Source: Microcaldota archaeon
Lineage (GTDB): Archaea > Iainarchaeota > Iainarchaeia > JAADDC01
DNA length: 6,466 nucleotides
Direction: 5' to 3'
Assembly: GCA_027000685.1 (NCBI GenBank)
Contig: JALTNN010000028.1
Location: 1-6,466 of the forward strand
In this document: positions 6,080 to 6,466 of the stretch, piece after piece
How positions within the stretch are numbered: the first letter of the stretch is position 1
Layout: every line of letters begins with the position of its first letter
Translations under genes and position numbers: made by a program
Notes under the pieces: model-generated
Seen by the model: the letters and a program-made list of their open reading frames with translations, nothing else
The model's database searches: none
What the model was told of the DNA's origin: nothing

Positions 6080-6466
6080 TTACGGCAATAGCAGTTTCAT
6101 GTTTTTGATGTCTTCATAACCCGAAATTACCAGTATGTCTTTGAAAGGCTTGTTTTTGATTATATCCTTTTTGGATATTTTCCCTTTTCCTGTATATTTG
6201 CACTCAATTGCGATTTTCCCGACCACAAAATCTATTTCGCTTTCGTTTGCATAGTAATAGCAGGGATTTTTCTTTTTCAGGAAAGAGAACACGAGATTTT
6301 CAAACATCGCTCCTCTGTCTCTTGTTCCCGTGATTATGTTGCGGATTCCGTTGTCTGCTATGTATATCTTTTTCGGCGATTTTACGCGCTCGTTAAGCGA
6401 GCGGGCGCACCGGTCCATCGTGTAAATGAGATATGTTTCCTTCAGATAAGACACATAGTCAATAAC
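6080..6466 (-). CDS. C-terminal part of an AAA+-type ATPase with DUF4143 domain (cut by window edge)
   Basis: The last 128 residues of a protein whose frame stays open to the right edge; a GTG at 6454 could be read as a start, but the family pattern continues upstream of it (VIDYVSYLKETYLIY). Seen: the YLKETYLIY segment, then KKIYIADNGIRN, MFENLVFSFL, and SEIDFVVGKIAIECKY. This order is that of the DUF4143 C-terminal domain found after an AAA_14 ATPase domain in archaeal and bacterial ATPases of about 400 residues. ENLV with E-x-D and ExK (SEIDFV, IECK) resembles a PD-(D/E)XK nuclease-type core. The P-loop half is outside the window. The biological role of these ATPases is poorly known; they are often variable, laterally transferred genes. 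This is the most AT-rich part of the window. It ends with TAA 57 bases before the map start. Confidence 0.85.
   Translation of the reverse strand, partial: VIDYVSYLKETYLIYTMDRCARSLNERVKSPKKIYIADNGIRNIITGTRDRGAMFENLVFSFLKKKNPCYYYANESEIDFVVGKIAIECKYTGKGKISKKDIIKNKPFKDILVISGYEDIKNMKLLLP

Noticed and set aside
5081..6091. Long plus-strand frame of 336 codons covering all of map
   Set aside because: It lies opposite a fully canonical methionine aminopeptidase, and its translation is rich in Cys, Tyr, Phe and Arg without any recognisable domain. Its length reflects the codon pattern of map.

Overview
The window is archaeal DNA, most likely from a euryarchaeon. The signs are an archaeal/eukaryal-type PheRS pair in pheS-pheT order, a type II methionine aminopeptidase of archaeal length, a 2-phosphoglycerate kinase homologue, a tRNA gene without an encoded CCA end, and TATA boxes about 26-28 bases upstream of start codons. 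Heavy use of AGG for arginine and G/C-ending codons in the left part would suit a thermophile, but the phylum cannot be fixed from the sequence alone.

Every gene reads on the minus strand, so transcription runs from high to low coordinates. In that order: the C-terminal end of a DUF4143-type ATPase (cut by the right edge), methionine aminopeptidase (map), tRNA-Asn(GTT), a 2-phosphoglycerate kinase homologue, a CPA-family cation/proton antiporter, pheS, and pheT (cut by the left edge after 437 codons). The window is densely coded, with no gene-free stretch above about 160 bases.

The four genes on the left (kinase, antiporter, pheS, pheT) are tightly packed. The kinase-antiporter gap is 17-32 bases depending on the antiporter start. 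The antiporter and pheS overlap by four bases (ATGA), and pheS and pheT are one base apart, with a clear Shine-Dalgarno site for pheT. The kinase, the antiporter and map each have a TATA-like box spaced so that transcription would start at or next to the ATG, which suggests leaderless mRNAs for promoter-proximal genes and Shine-Dalgarno or coupled initiation inside the operon.

The functions are protein synthesis and N-terminal processing (PheRS, tRNA-Asn, MetAP), plus a possible phosphometabolite/ion-balance pair (2PGK homologue and antiporter). Base composition falls visibly from left to right: GC-rich pheT-pheS-antiporter, intermediate kinase, AT-richer map and ATPase. No mobile element, CRISPR array or clearly new multi-gene system is visible. 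The points most worth a second look are the antiporter, which lacks both acidic residues expected at the ion site, its pairing with the 2PGK homologue, and short inverted repeats flanking map and the tRNA gene.
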